This document shows, piece by piece, positions 45,927 to 58,211 of a stretch of 64,000 nucleotides of DNA; the first letter of the stretch is position 1, and each line of letters opens with the position of its first letter. The position numbers and the translations under genes are program-made. The notes beneath the pieces were generated by a model that saw only the letters and a list, made by a program, of their open reading frames with translations, was not told the DNA's origin and did not search any database. The stretch spans positions 18,329,501 to 18,393,500 of the forward strand of contig JAZBRI010000003.1 of the NCBI GenBank assembly GCA_036874045.1. The letters are read 5' to 3'. Source of the stretch: Cymodocea nodosa. Lineage: Eukaryota; Streptophyta; Magnoliopsida; Alismatales; Cymodoceaceae.

Positions 45927-47100
45927 GATACCTACTAGAATTCAATCAGGCTGGAGAGTATGTATAGACTATAGAAAGTTGAATGTTGTGACTAAGAAAG
46001 ATCATTTTTCCTTACCTTTTATAGATCAAATGCTAGAAAGATTAGCAGGGCAAGAATATTTTTATTTCCTAGACGGGTATTTAGGGTATAATCAAATCCC
46101 AGTAGCATTAGAGGATCAAGAGAAAACAACTTTCACCTGTCCTAATGGAACTTATGCTTTTAAGAGAATGCCATTTGGATTATGCAATGTGCTAGCTACC
46201 TTTCAAAGGTGTATGCAGGGTATATTTACTGGAATGACTGAAGATTTCTTAGAAATATTTATGGATGATTTTATTGTATATGGCAACTCATATGAAGTTT
46301 GTTTAAGTAATTTAGACCAAATATTAAAACACTATGTGGAAAAAAATCTGGTTTTAAATTGGGAAAAATGTCACTTCATGGTTAAATAAGGAATAGTCTT
46401 AGGGCATGTTGTTTCTAAGAAAGGGTTGGAAGTAAATAAAGCTAAAAAAGAAGTAATTTCTAATCTACTAGAACCTAAATTAGTAAAATATATTAGATCA
46501 TTTCTAGGACATGTTGGTTTTTATAGAAGATTTATTAAAGACTTTAGCAAGATAGCTAGACCTTTAACTAATCTATTAAAAGATGTTCCATTTAACTTTG
46601 ATAAAAATTGTAAGGAAGCATTTTTTAGACTTAAGATTAGCTTAATTTCAACTCCTATAATTCAAGTACCTGATTGGAACCATCCATTTGAATTAATGTG
46701 TGATGCATTTGATTTTGCTGTAGGAGAAGTGTTAGGATAGAAAATAGAAAAATCTCCTAGAGTGATTCATTATGCAAGCAAAACCTTAAATGATGCTCAA
46801 GTTAATTACACAACTACTGAAAAAGAATTATTAGCTGTTGTGTTTGCTTTAGAAAAATTTAGATCATATCTGATTAGAGATAAAGTAATAGTATACACGA
46901 ATCATTCAGCTCTAAAACATCTAATAAAGAAAAAAGAAACTAAACCTAGATTGATCTGATGGATATTATTATTACAAGAATTTGATCTAGAAATTAAAGA
47001 TAAAAAAGGTTGTGAGAATGTAGTAGCAGATCATTTATCAAGATTACAAATAGAAAAATCAAATATTGAAATTAAGGATAATTTTCCTGATGAACAATTA
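45927..47100 (+). pseudogene. Athila-type RT and RNase H (broken)
   Basis: It resumes at IPTRIQSGWRVCIDYRKLN, with FMDDFIVYG as RT catalytic block and [18 protein letters not shown] in RNase H. It continues the element whose protease is at 39970. The RT N-terminus is missing. It is broken, with about two breaks. Confidence 0.9.
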
Positions 47101-47193
47101 ATGACCATCAATACAATGCCTTGGTATGCAGACATAGTTAATTACTTAGTTACTAGTTTAACACCTAAGGATTGGAATAGATAGGATAAGAAA

Positions 47194-48423
47194 TTGTTTT
47201 TCTCAAGAGTAAAATATTACTATTGGGAAGACCCATACTTATTTAAGAAATGTCCTGATCTGGTTTTAAGGAGGTGTGTTCCAGAAATTGAATATTTGAA
47301 CATATTATCTTTCTGTCATGACCAAGCTTGTGGAGGACATTTTGGTTCAGGGAAAACTACTGCAAAAATTCTGCAATGTGGGTTTTATTGGCCAACACTA
47401 TTCAAAGATGCTCATAAATATTGCTTAAGTTGTTTAAGATGTCAACAAATAGGAAGAATATCAAAGAGGAATATGATGCCTCTTAATCCTATTGTTGAGG
47501 TTGAAATCTTTGATGTGTGGGGAATAGATTTTATAGGTCCATTTCCTATGTCTAATCAATTTAATTACATATTATTGGGGGTGGATTATGTATCTAAATG
47601 GATAGAAGCTATTCCTACAAAAACTAATGACAACAAAGTGGTAATACAATTTATAAGAACAAATATATTTGCCAGATTTGGAATACCTAAAGCTATTATT
47701 AGTGATAGAGGAAGTCATTTCTGTAATAGAAGTTTTAAAGCCTTAATGAAGAAATATGGAGTAAACCACAAAATTGCAACATCATATCATTCGCAAACAA
47801 GTGGACAAGTAGAAAGTGCAAACAAACAAATTAAATTAATCTTAGAAAAAGTAGTAAATCCTACTAGAACAGATTGGGCTAATAAATTGATAAATGCACT
47901 TTGGGCTTATAGAATTGCTTATAAAATGAGCTTAGGTATGTCACCTTTTAGGCTAGTATATGGAAAAAGTTGTCATTTACCTGTTGAAATAGAACATAAA
48001 GCTTATTGGGCATTAAAAACTCTGAACACTAATTTAAATCAAGTTATTGAAAATAGAAAAATGCAATTAATTGAATTAGAAGAATTTAGAAATGAAGCTT
48101 ATTCGAAGACTGTAAGAGAAAAAGAGAAAATTAAATTTTGGCATGATAGAAAAATTATTCCAAAAAGCTTTGAAATAGGACAAGAAGTATATCTTTATAT
48201 GGCTAGACTCCATAACCATCCAGGAAAATTAAGATCTAAATGGGCAGGACCTTACATAGTTCGAAATATTTATCCTTATGGAGCTATTGAAATTGAAAAT
48301 CCTAAAAATCAGAATATGTTTAAAGTAAATGGACAAAGATTGAAACCTATTCTAAAAACACCAAAAAGCTCCTTTGGAATTATTGAAGAAGTCAGAGTAG
48401 AGGATTACTCAAGCTTTACTTAG
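47194..48423 (+). CDS. Athila-type integrase frame (fossil element)
   Basis: A 409-codon open frame. The zinc-binding H-H-C-C region contains GGHFGSGKT and CLSCLRCQQIGR. The D-D-E core has VWGIDFIGPFP, IISDRGSHFC and SGQVESANKQI. Then comes VYGKSCHLPVEIEHKAYWA, a hallmark of Athila-type integrase, and a C-terminal PGKLRSKWAGPYIV (GPY/F) module. The frame looks whole over its length, but the parent element is broken. Confidence 0.92.
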   Translation: MFFSRVKYYYWEDPYLFKKCPDLVLRRCVPEIEYLNILSFCHDQACGGHFGSGKTTAKILQCGFYWPTLFKDAHKYCLSCLRCQQIGRISKRNMMPLNPIVEVEIFDVWGIDFIGPFPMSNQFNYILLGVDYVSKWIEAIPTKTNDNKVVIQFIRTNIFARFGIPKAIISDRGSHFCNRSFKALMKKYGVNHKIATSYHSQTSGQVESANKQIKLILEKVVNPTRTDWANKLINALWAYRIAYKMSLGMSPFRLVYGKSCHLPVEIEHKAYWALKTLNTNLNQVIENRKMQLIELEEFRNEAYSKTVREKEKIKFWHDRKIIPKSFEIGQEVYLYMARLHNHPGKLRSKWAGPYIVRNIYPYGAIEIENPKNQNMFKVNGQRLKPILKTPKSSFGIIEEVRVEDYSSFT

Positions 48424-48835
48424 TAAAAAAATCAGTTTTTTATGTTGATATAAAAAAAAAACATAAAAAATATATATATATATAATATAAAAATCGTTGC
48501 GGTTCAACCGACCAGATCCATCGGTATGACTAGAACATATAAATATGTATATTAATTTTTGAAAAAAATATTTAGGTCTGACCAAAACATTGTATCGGTT
48601 AAACCGGTAGAAAAACAAAAAAACTATTCTCTGTAATATTTTTATTATTATATATGTTTATACGGGGAGTCCATTGAGTTACGCTTAACTTAACGAGCTT
48701 ACTCCATTGAGTCTTAAGTTAGTCAACGAGCTTATTCCGTTGAGTTAACTATAACTCAATGGAGTATTGTAACTAAGACCGCAGATAAAATAGTAATAGT
48801 TGGTTTGGGAAATGACCCGATTACCTGCCTAAACT
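48424..48835 (+). other. Spacer between pol and env-like module, with inverted-motif array and telo-box
   Basis: An AT-rich start, then 48664-48768 with TCCGTTGAGTTA / AACTCAATGGAG pairs, as ahead of gag and F-box modules. A TAGGGTTT telo-box is at 48859-48866, just past it. From 48785 it parallels copy 1 (10501). Confidence 0.6.
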
Positions 48836-51172
48836 TTGGGCTTATTTAAACTAAAACCTAGGGTTTTGGGGGCATTATCTAGCAAATCAATTAGAATCTG
48901 GAACAGTAGAAATCAGAGCGAGTCCGTGCTGTTGGGTAACTCCATGATGAGGAAAATGATGCCTGAATTCTGGGAAGATGTAGTGGACACTACACAGTTT
49001 CTGAAGGAGTCTGAAGAATGACACATGTGGCAAAAGATCAGAAATACAACAAGAGAGAAAGAGCTACAAAAGGTAGAATCAGAACTTTTCAATTTCAGAA
49101 GAGATTTAGTAAATTCGGATATACAAATACCTCAAATAATGGAAACACGAATCAAAATAGCAACATAAATAGCTGTAAGCAAGGAAAGACAAATTAGGGC
49201 AAGTAATGAAGTTGCCCTAGAATTAATCCAACGTAAGTCCCAGCTCTGGTTCAAAAGATGATTCTGTAGATGAGCTAGATGGGCGATCTGGGAGCAAGAA
49301 AGAAAAGAAAATGAAGAAGAGGCAATTGAAGAACAGGAAGAACCAACTACTGAAAGACCTGTTCTTGAGGAACAACAGTTAAGACCTTCAGTTCCACCAT
49401 TTAAGCCACTAGCACGAGTAGAAATGATGGGGCCTTCGACTGAAGAAGAGTTAAAGGAATTTCAAACACTAGTTCAAGTTAGAAAAAACTAAGGAGAATC
49501 AGAAGATTTGGTAGGGGCTAAAGCACACCTAGTGTTTGATGCACTTTACAAAATGAGGGTTACATAAAAGTTGAAAGCCCAATATAAAATCAAATTGGAA
49601 TAGCATCAAGAAGCTACTACTAAACCTACTGCAAAAGGAGATGAAGCTGGTCCTTCGAGACTAGTAATTATAGAAAAAGTTAAACAGGAAGAGCCAGTAC
49701 CTGTGGCTCGAAGGCCTATAGAGCCTATTTTTGTAGATTTAATTTCAGAAGAAGAAGAGGAAGAACAAGCACAATTAATCAGAAAAAAGAAAGGAAAACA
49801 AAAAGTACCTGCATATGAAGAAATTAAATCTAAGATACCATTGTCAATTGGGCCTATGGAGCAAATTTTTATAAACCTGCTATCCGATTCTGAAGAGGAG
49901 CAGGAGCTGCAGCAATAGGAGCAAAGAAAAGAAGAAAATCAGGCTGAAATTAGTCTGCAGCCTGTACAAGAAAAAATAGAAATTAGGGTAGAAATTGAAT
50001 TGCCCGTGACTCCATCCCAATAAGTTACAGAATCAGAAAGAACAGTAACATAACAGATTGGTAGTCAGGAGAAAGAAGAAAGAACAGAAAATGAAGAGGT
50101 TGAAAGAAGCCATTTGGACAAAAAGAATTTCACAGATTCAATTGAAGAGCAAGAAACTCTTCAGCAATTTATGGAAAGAATTCAAGATAGAGTGGAGAGT
50201 TTTGCTGGCTCACCACCACAAACAGAAATAGAAATTCAGGAATCTGTTGAAAATGTTCAAATGCAACCTATGTTAGAGGAAGAGCAAGTACAAACCCCTT
50301 AGGAACAACAAAGTCACCTTCCTGACCCGATTGAAACAACAATTTTGAATGAAGTACATTTTTGTAGTCAAGAAGCTTATACCAAATACCAAGAAATAAG
50401 GGGTTATGACATTATTTACAATAGACCAGTAAATTGGGATGGAATGCAAGAAATCAAAGATCTATTTGAATTCCAAGGTCTACTGCAATTTATTTCTCAA
50501 TAGAGAGGGCATGTAGTATATGAGAATTTAGTGCCCCGCTTTTATGCAAATTTAAGAGAAAGAGAAATAGGGTTAATTTCAAATGTGAAGGAAGTTGACG
50601 TACAGATAACACTAGAGCTTCTCCACAACATTTTTGGTTTAAAGAATGAAGGAATAAAAATTTTGGAAGATACAACTACCGTCGAGTGGACTGAACAGGA
50701 AATTAAGGATTGCTTAGCTATCAATCCTGGTGTGCCATTATTAAACAGATTGAAGCATTTAAATGGTAAAGCACACATGGTAGCTAACATTCTAATTAAA
50801 AATGTCTATCAACGATAGGGCCATGACATAGAATTAAGCCAATTTGTCAAATGGGCCACATATGCAGTTGTAAATAAGATTCAAATAAATTGGTCTGTAG
50901 TTTTTTTCTCCAAGGTGAAAGTAGTAAAGAAAAAATTATTTTATGGAGATTTGATTCCACTATTGATGGTGAACTGTATTGATTTCACGAAATAGACATA
51001 AAAAAGGATCAGATCAAGAACCATTTCAGTGAAAGAATATAGAAATTTTGTAGCTGTAGAGATAGTTGTACCTTCTAGAGGAATTACAGGAGCTGTAGAG
51101 AGAATTAATCAATTAGAACTTCAATTAGAAAAACTCTCGAAGGAAGTAGATGAACTTAGGCATAGAGATTAA
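48836..51172 (+). pseudogene. Env-like ORF, Athila-type copy 2 (broken)
   Basis: It parallels 10643-12872 in order: charged helical N-part with LLGNSTMRKMMPEFWEDVVD, acidic DLISEEEEEE stretches, then the conserved domain with FEFQGLLQFIS, a ITLELLHNIFGLKNEG stretch and GKAHMVANILIKNVYQR. There are many breaks, about eight or more. Confidence 0.65.
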
Positions 51173-52140
51173 ATTGTATTGTTTGTCTACTTGTGTAAAA
51201 TTGTATGATGTACTTGTAATGTAATTGATTCATATTAATGAATGTAATTTCTCAGATGCAATTTTCATACATGTTTTGGATGTGAAATGAATGGAATTTA
51301 TTGAATATTATGTAATTTATGGAACTTTATGAATGAATATGTAACAGATTTACAATTTGCTGAATGATAGGATAAATGCTTAAAAATTTTTGCATGTTGC
51401 AAGGTAAAATGTAAATTCTGCATAACATAAAATGACCTGCAAGTTAAATCTTTATATAATGTTCAAATTTAAATGTATTTTAATCAGAATGATGCATTAA
51501 TGACATAGATTTAACTTTATTTCAGTTAGTAGAATGAAAAAGAAAAACAAAAAGAGAGGTACTTATGAGAGTAAAACTTAGAGGTTGCTAAGTGTTAACT
51601 CAACGAAGTAAGTCTGTTGAGTTAACCGTAAATCCATGAGGTTAGTAATATAATATAAGGTCACTCCGTTGAGTTATCTGTAACTCAACGAAGTTAGTCT
51701 GTGGAGTTAGCAACAGTAACCGACTGTGTTCTGTTGAGTTATCTATAACTCAATGAGGTTAGTTTGTGGATTAAGCAGAATAGTTATTCTTTTAACCATG
51801 AAAGAAACTTCGGCGGTTTAGCGGTTACTAAAATTTGAAATTAGTAGTGGTACACGTACCCATAAAAATAGGAACCACGATGCATGTTGCAAGACATGTT
51901 CTTGCAATGAGATTTATTCACTTTATGAATGTGCAGTATATATAAAATAGAATGTTATTTACGAGTTACCAGCACTTTTAAAAGAAGGGAGAATGCGTTG
52001 GAGGAACTGGAAGGAGAAGCAACTGATTCAACTTCATTCGACAATAAACAATTATTGAATGGAAAGCTTTAGACTGGTATGTAATTAATATTCTATTATT
52101 TATTTATGAGCACATGGACTCGTTCTCTAAGTACTAAAAG
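51173..52140 (+). other. Spacer with inverted-motif array before gag, copy 2
   Basis: It matches 12873-13889. AACTCAACGAAG and CCGTTGAGTTATCTG pairs lie at 51596-51765. Confidence 0.6.
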
Positions 52141-53443
52141 ATTAGTAAGAACACATACTCAGGAATTTTCATTGCAGAGAAGTACTAAAAAATTTTCTGA
52201 ACTGAACTTTAACGAAATTCTTTGGGGTGTAGCAACCTTTCTTTAAAAGAGAATGTAGAGATGGTTGCTCTAGTAGAAAAACCATTAGGAGAGATTCTGT
52301 ATCATGAATTAGTTGATGAACCTTCATGTATTCGATTACCAAACTTTGAGGGAGATAGGTTTGAACTAAAATCTAATTATATTAGTCAATTGCCACATTT
52401 TCATGGATTAGAAAGAGAGGATGCCTATTATTTCCTTAGAGAATTTAACAAATTTTGTCAAATGATGAAAATGCTGAACATGAGTATAGATCCTATTAAA
52501 CTTAGATATATCCCTTTTTCTTTAAAAGACAGCTAAGAGATGGTTATATACTTTGTCGCTTGATTCAATTTCTACATGGACTGAATTTTGCTCTGTTTTT
52601 CTGGAAAAATATTATCCAACACATCAAACGATTAAAAAGAAGAAAGAAATCTTAATGTGTAGCCAAAAACAGGGTGAATCATTTTGAAAATATTTTGAAA
52701 GATTTAAAGATTTACTGACTCAATGTCCACATCATGCAATGAGTAAAGCACAATTAATAGGTATAATTTATGAAGGCATAGATGTTTCAACGAAATCTTT
52801 ATTAGAATCTACTTGTCAAAGTGGATTTTTAAAGTTATGTAGTGAAGAAGCATGGGCATATTTAGAAAACTTTGCAAAAAGAACTACATAGTGGGAAAAT
52901 TCGGCTGAAGCTATTACAGATAAAAAAATATTGCCAAGAGAAATGCATGAAATAGATTCAAGTACTATGCTTGAGGTGAAATTAAATGAATTAACAAAGA
53001 AAATAGAAGAGTTATCATTAAATCAAAAGCTAGCAGAAAAGAATGCAAACATAAATGACGTAGATATTATTTTTGCTAGAAACTAGAGAGATAACTTGGG
53101 AAATTCTTATAATCCTAATTGGAGAAATCACCCGAATTTATCTTGGAGAAACAACAATTTCCAGGGAGGAGAAAATATAAATGAGAAGAATATAAGTCAT
53201 AAAGCATTACTGGAACAAGGATCTAGAATAGAGAAATTAGAAAAGATAATCCAACAATTAAACAATCGTCTAGATTTTGTATTTGACAGTGCTGCAATTC
53301 AAAATCAGAATAGAAATTTACCACTTAGACAGAAGGAACCAATGAAAGTTAGACCTACTAGAGGATTGCCAATACAAGCTATACCTAACCCTGTCAATAG
53401 AACGGTTGATGAAATTGATACCTCTTCTAGGAGGGTAGCTTAA
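52141..53443 (+). pseudogene. Gag-like region, Athila-type copy 2 (broken)
   Basis: It shows IRLPNFEGDRFELKSNYI, LPHFHGLEREDAYYFLREF and the NPNWRNHPNLSWRNNN motif, and ends near the same RPTRGLPIQAIPNP stretch as copy 1. The shared end point shows that the loss of the usual gag tail happened before the copies separated. It is broken, with several breaks. Confidence 0.8.
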
Positions 53444-53601
53444 TAAAGCAGCATATCTGAAGCAACTATTTGTATGTATATATGTTTTTATTTTTAGTTA
53501 ATAGTATCGTAGAGTTAGTCCTTAACTCCACAAGGGTGTGCAGTAGTTATGTTAATTTTTGTCTCTGCTAAATTTTTGTTTGTGTTATATAGAATCAATA
53601 A

Positions 53602-54741
53602 ATGGAATTGATGCAATTACCGTTGGATGCACTAAGGGAAGTACTGAGTAACTTGTCAGCTAAAGATCTGTGCAGGCTGTGTTGTGTATCAATGGAAATT
53701 AAAAACTGTATTGAAGAAAAATATTTTCAGGGACTACAAGCTACAAAAATGACTAAGATTAGAGATGGATTCATATGGAGGTCATTTAATCGTAGTTCAA
53801 TTAATCATGAATATCTGGATATGGAAGAAACTACTGGAATTCCACCCAATGCATTAGAAGGAATAAATCATATTATGGGGATAGATGAAGGATTAATCAA
53901 ATATAAGATGAGACCAAGGTATGCTAGTTTATTATTACCTGATATTTTGATAAGAAATCCTATAACAGGAGAAGAATGGAATATAGGAAGACCTAATAGA
54001 TTTGAAGTACCAACTGTAAATTGTGGGTTAGCTTCAATATTTTCTGATAAAAATTCTGCAATTCCTGAAAAATTATATTATTGGAGACCTATAGGAAATT
54101 GGGGTGATGATTTACGCTTAAGTGTGTATAATTTTTTGAATAGATCTTGGAATGAAAATATTATGATATATTTGGGACAGAAATCATTAATTAACCAAAC
54201 ACATGTCATACTTGATGGATATATATATCTAGTCACAGAGATATCAATAGCATATGAGTCTGATTTATACATAGTGAGCATAGACAATTATGATGAATAT
54301 ATAGAAATATTACCTGTACCGAGTGAAATAGCTAAACCACCATCTGTAGAATTTAATAAAATTCAAATAGGAATGTGGTATAATGAAGAAGATGATCCTA
54401 CTTTATGTTTGATAAGACGGTGGGATGAACTGATGAAATTTCAAATATGGATTATGGAAGACATAAATGAATGGAAGTGGGAAGAGGAGCATATTGAAAT
54501 AGATGTAGAAATAGAAACTGCTACATTACCTTGGAACCAAAAAGGATCCCTTTTTGCATTTCATATCATTAATGGTAATACACTTGTATTTGGAATTTAT
54601 AATATATTACATGTTTACAAATTAAAAAGGAACAAGAATTGCATGAAAACAGAATTAATAGCAAGAAGAACTATGCCTAAAAAGTTTGCTTGGACTGACA
54701 CGTTTATTCCATTTGTTTCTACTTTTCAATCATGTTCTTAA
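53602..54741 (+). CDS. Captured F-box/FBA protein frame in a retroelement, copy 2
   Basis: 379 codons, open throughout. The F-box is at residues 6-40 (LPLDALREVLSNLSAKDLCR). An F-box-associated domain spans about 105-345: IRNPITGEEW 117-126, WRPIGNWGDD 161-170, VILDGYIYLVT 202-212, LYIVSIDNYDEYIEILPVP 222-240, FQIWIMEDINEW 280-291, and a closing LVFGIYNILHVYKL. Such proteins link targets to SCF ubiquitin ligases through SKP1. It sits between gag and the 3' non-coding region, a place where some plant elements carry extra genes. A splice-acceptor-like TTATATAG precedes the ATG by 10 bases. The same gene in the same place in copy 1 shows it travelled with the element. The target and any present expression are unknown. 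Confidence 0.85.
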   Translation: MELMQLPLDALREVLSNLSAKDLCRLCCVSMEIKNCIEEKYFQGLQATKMTKIRDGFIWRSFNRSSINHEYLDMEETTGIPPNALEGINHIMGIDEGLIKYKMRPRYASLLLPDILIRNPITGEEWNIGRPNRFEVPTVNCGLASIFSDKNSAIPEKLYYWRPIGNWGDDLRLSVYNFLNRSWNENIMIYLGQKSLINQTHVILDGYIYLVTEISIAYESDLYIVSIDNYDEYIEILPVPSEIAKPPSVEFNKIQIGMWYNEEDDPTLCLIRRWDELMKFQIWIMEDINEWKWEEEHIEIDVEIETATLPWNQKGSLFAFHIINGNTLVFGIYNILHVYKLKRNKNCMKTELIARRTMPKKFAWTDTFIPFVSTFQSCS

Positions 54742-56500
54742 GCTGTGATTTTGTGTGTATTCTGCATTTATTTTTAGAAAAAAAAAAAGAAAAAAAAATA
54801 TAGTTTTCATTTTATTGTATAAAAAAAAAAACTAACAAAATACCAGTTTGTTGGTATCTGTTCTGGGAAACCAACTGGCTTGCTTGTGAGCCACCAAAGG
54901 CATAAGAGCCTAGGTTCCACACAAGACACTAATTTATTAATATCAGTTATTTTTTTTTATATTTTACTTTTATTTGTGAATGAAAAGTTTTTCAGAATCA
55001 AAAATTGGAATATGCAGAAGGAGATACAAATGCAACAAGGTATGTAACTAATTACTCATCCTGAATTTTAAATCAAAGAAACTGTATTCATGCCTGCTTC
55101 AATTACTGTACTTATTGTCAAATCTTTTACATTGAGGACAATGCAAAATGTAGGTATGGGGGGGGAAGTAATTAAAGTAACAGCCATGTAAGTTTGTTAA
55201 TTAAAGAAATTAAAATGATACTGCAAAGTTGTGGAAATTGAAAATTTTTATGAACTTACTGTAACTATCCGATAATTGAGACTGTAAAATTTATATAAAC
55301 TGTAACTACTTGAATGTTATATTTAGAAGGCTATATAAGATGCTATAGAATTTACTATTTATGCAAATCTAGATATAGTATCTTATGTGTTTTTTCTGAA
55401 TTTCATGAGTTTAACAATTTCACGATTTTAAAATGAAATCAGAATGCTTAATGAAAAAATTAGTAAATTATCTAAAGTCCCGAAGGAGCTGAAATGTGAA
55501 TTCTAGATTAAATGAAACACATATGATTAAAGATACATTTAATTTGACTGATTGAACTTGTAGAATGAATTATGTGTAGATCTTATTAAACTACAGAAAA
55601 AGTATGAGCTTATTGTTATGGATTCATATTTTCAGTAAATGATAGAAGTAGGACTAAATGAGATTGGTGATTACTACATCTGTATTAATGAAATACGTAC
55701 ATATACAGTATGTGATTAATGTTTTGTGTGTGTATTTTGATTGAAAAAAAAAAAAAGAGAAGAAAGAAAAAAAAGAGAGAAAATTTTGAGAGTTTATTGA
55801 CTTGTTTGATCACGAGCCTTTTGTACTTGAGCAGATAGGTATGTAAGGATTGTTGACCTGAGAAAGGACTCTTGAAATTTGGCAACCTAAGATCCTGATC
55901 AGATCTGTGATTGTTTACTGAAAGCTCGTTACATGGGTACATTAGAAAGCTCTTGTATGATTCAAGCCTGTCAAATTAACTTTTAAAGTAGGAAAAAAAA
56001 AAAAAAGAGAAAAAAATATACATATACTATTTTGAAAAGATACAAGTGTTTTGTGAAATACAGATATCTTTTGAATCGAGTATATTTTCTGTTGTCTAGA
56101 ATTGCTGTAATATGAATCTAGAATTGACTTTTGAAGTTGTTTAATGGAGATACAATTCTTTATTCTACTTATCTTAATCATATTGAATTAGATTGTATTT
56201 TGATTCGTATGTTGTTGAAATTTCTTCTAGAAATCTTATTGGAAAATTCAGGATGATAGATGATGAAAAGAAGAACAAAAGATAATATAATTAACACTTA
56301 TGTGATGATGATATACTTTGTATGTAATTTGCATATATTCTAAGTATATTTGCAAGTTGATTACTGAAACATACAAAATATATTTTTATGCTAAACATAA
56401 GAAAAAGAAAGGGGAAGAATTATTTCTAGCACTTTTTGAAAGACCAATTAATTAGATCTTAGTTTGTTAAGGGACTAGCAAAATTTAGGTATAGGGGAAG
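54742..56500 (+). other. 3' non-coding region of copy 2 with internal purine run and terminal polypurine tract
   Basis: It matches 16469-18190. ACATTGAGGACAATGCA and a following TATGGGGGGGGAAG lie near 55129-55168, and the terminal TTTAGGTATAGGGGAAG ends at 56500. Confidence 0.65.
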
Positions 56501-58152
56501 TGTTTAGAATGAAAAAGTGCATATTATTAATGGTTAAATGATGGTTAATTGCATAATATTTAGCTTATCATATAAGAATTAAGCCATTATGTTATAATTG
56601 TACTGTTATATGCTTTAATTGAAGAATCTGCTTAATTTTGGGGAATTAATGTTAATTTAGTACATTTCTGAACTATCAGTAAGTTGGAGGCTGTGAAATT
56701 CTTAAGTATCCGAATTTTTTGATAATTTAGATAGTTATATTTAAAAGACCGATCATGTCGGATAGTTATATTTAAATTGCCGAGCAGTTATGTTTTGAAA
56801 GTTTCCTGAAGTTAACAATTAGTCGTTTCGTTGCATTAATTTCTCATTTAGCTAAACATTAAGTTAACATGTGTTTTTATTGAAAAGCATGATATGCTTT
56901 AAAGTTATATCTTCTGTATCATGAACAGTGCACATTTTGATAACTCGTTAAGTTAGTGAGTAAAAGAAGAGACGAACTCGTTAAGTTAACATAACTAAAC
57001 GCGTTGAGTTGCTATATTGAACATTAAGGCAACACGTTAGGTTAGCGTTATAAACTTAAGTTATATCTTCAAAGTGTCACACCAACCATCGAAGGTCTGT
57101 GAGAATGCTTTCTTGATGTCGGGTCGATTTCGAGCCAAACATAGTGCCTGACAACCACTGTGAGGAGTGATCGCGTCGCAGGAAGGGAAGCCATTTTCAC
57201 TAAGTGTCGACTCATATTTCAAGAGATCGTAAAGCTTTTAGCCTTGGCTTCGGGTTGATGCCTGTATGCTGAAGAGAAGATTATCTTGCAATTCTAGACT
57301 CGCGATTCTATAGGGAGAGGAGACAGAATTGTAAGTGGTTTAATTTTCAGTGGTGTAATTAAAGATTACTTTAAATTTGATTACTTTACAAGTAATGTCA
57401 GAAGTATTTATTGTTGAGTGAGATTACTTTACATTTCACCTTTCGCCCATTTCCATGTTCATATTAAAACAAAAATACCAAAAACAATTTATCTATGCTG
57501 GTATGTTATATTTGAGTGTTGTATCATGATTAATGTTATCTTTGTCAGTGTTGTGATTGTTTTATGTTTGTTTTAGTTTTACAGTTTACTGAAATTAGTT
57601 CATTCAAAAGACTTAAAGATTTTAATGGTTACTATTTGAATTATCTGAATGTTAGTATTGCTTAATGATAAATCCAATGTTAACTAACATTAAAGAGCTT
57701 AATTGATGTTATTTACAATCTGTGGAATCGCCTAATGGTTGGCCAAATTCCTCTATAAATAGTAGTATTAAAAAGAAAAGACAGGCTCGTGGAGTTAACT
57801 TAAGTCCAAGAGGTTAGTCCGTTGAGTTAGCCATAACTCAACGAACTTTGTCCATTGAGTTAACTGTAATTCAACGAAGAGCTTATTAAATATATAAATT
57901 TGATTATTAACAAACGAACAGTTCTCAAATTCTTTAGCAATTCCATGTGGGATTGACCTGCACTTGCACACTGATACAATAGACACTGTGCACTTGCAGT
58001 TAAAGTACAAATTGGACTTAATATCTAAATTGTATCAAAAGGTTGTTTGTTTACTTCTAAAAGAAATAATAGGCATAAAGATAAATGAACTAAGTAAAAA
58101 TAGAAGTAACAAATCCAAGTTTTTCTAGTGTAGTGCTGGGAAAATACAAACA
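56501..58152 (+). repeat. 3' LTR of Athila-type copy 2, mosaic (1652 bp)
   Basis: It begins TGTTTAGAATG and ends ACAAACA. Between about 56805 and 57065 the usual Athila-type U3 is replaced by a block matching the reverse complement of the SIRE-type family 1 LTR (61500-61915): GTTGCATTAATTTCTCATTT, AAGCATGATATG, TCTTCTGTATCATGAAC, GTTGAGTTGCTATATTGAAC. The second half returns to the Athila type. Confidence 0.85.
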
Positions 58153-58211
58153 ACACTCCAATTGTTGGTGCAGCTACATCAGCTATATCTGGTTAGCAGG
58201 ATTTTTCTGTC

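Larger units (their letters stand above)
48424..58152 (+). mobile_element. Athila-type gypsy element with captured F-box gene, copy 2 (fossil)
   Basis: Same order as copy 1: env-like, motif array, gag, F-box, long non-coding region, polypurine tract, LTR. Here protease (39970) and RT-integrase (45927-48423) lie upstream in the same direction and probably belong to the same insertion. The LTR ends ACAAACA at 58152 inside copia integrase sequence, so it landed in that element. No 5' LTR is left. It is broken, with many breaks in env-like and gag; the F-box and integrase frames look whole. Confidence 0.8.

Noticed and set aside
53602-54741. The F-box frame as a resident host gene that elements happened to flank
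   Set aside because: The second copy at 15349-16468 has the same flanks within a unit bounded by LTRs and target duplications, so the gene moved with the element.
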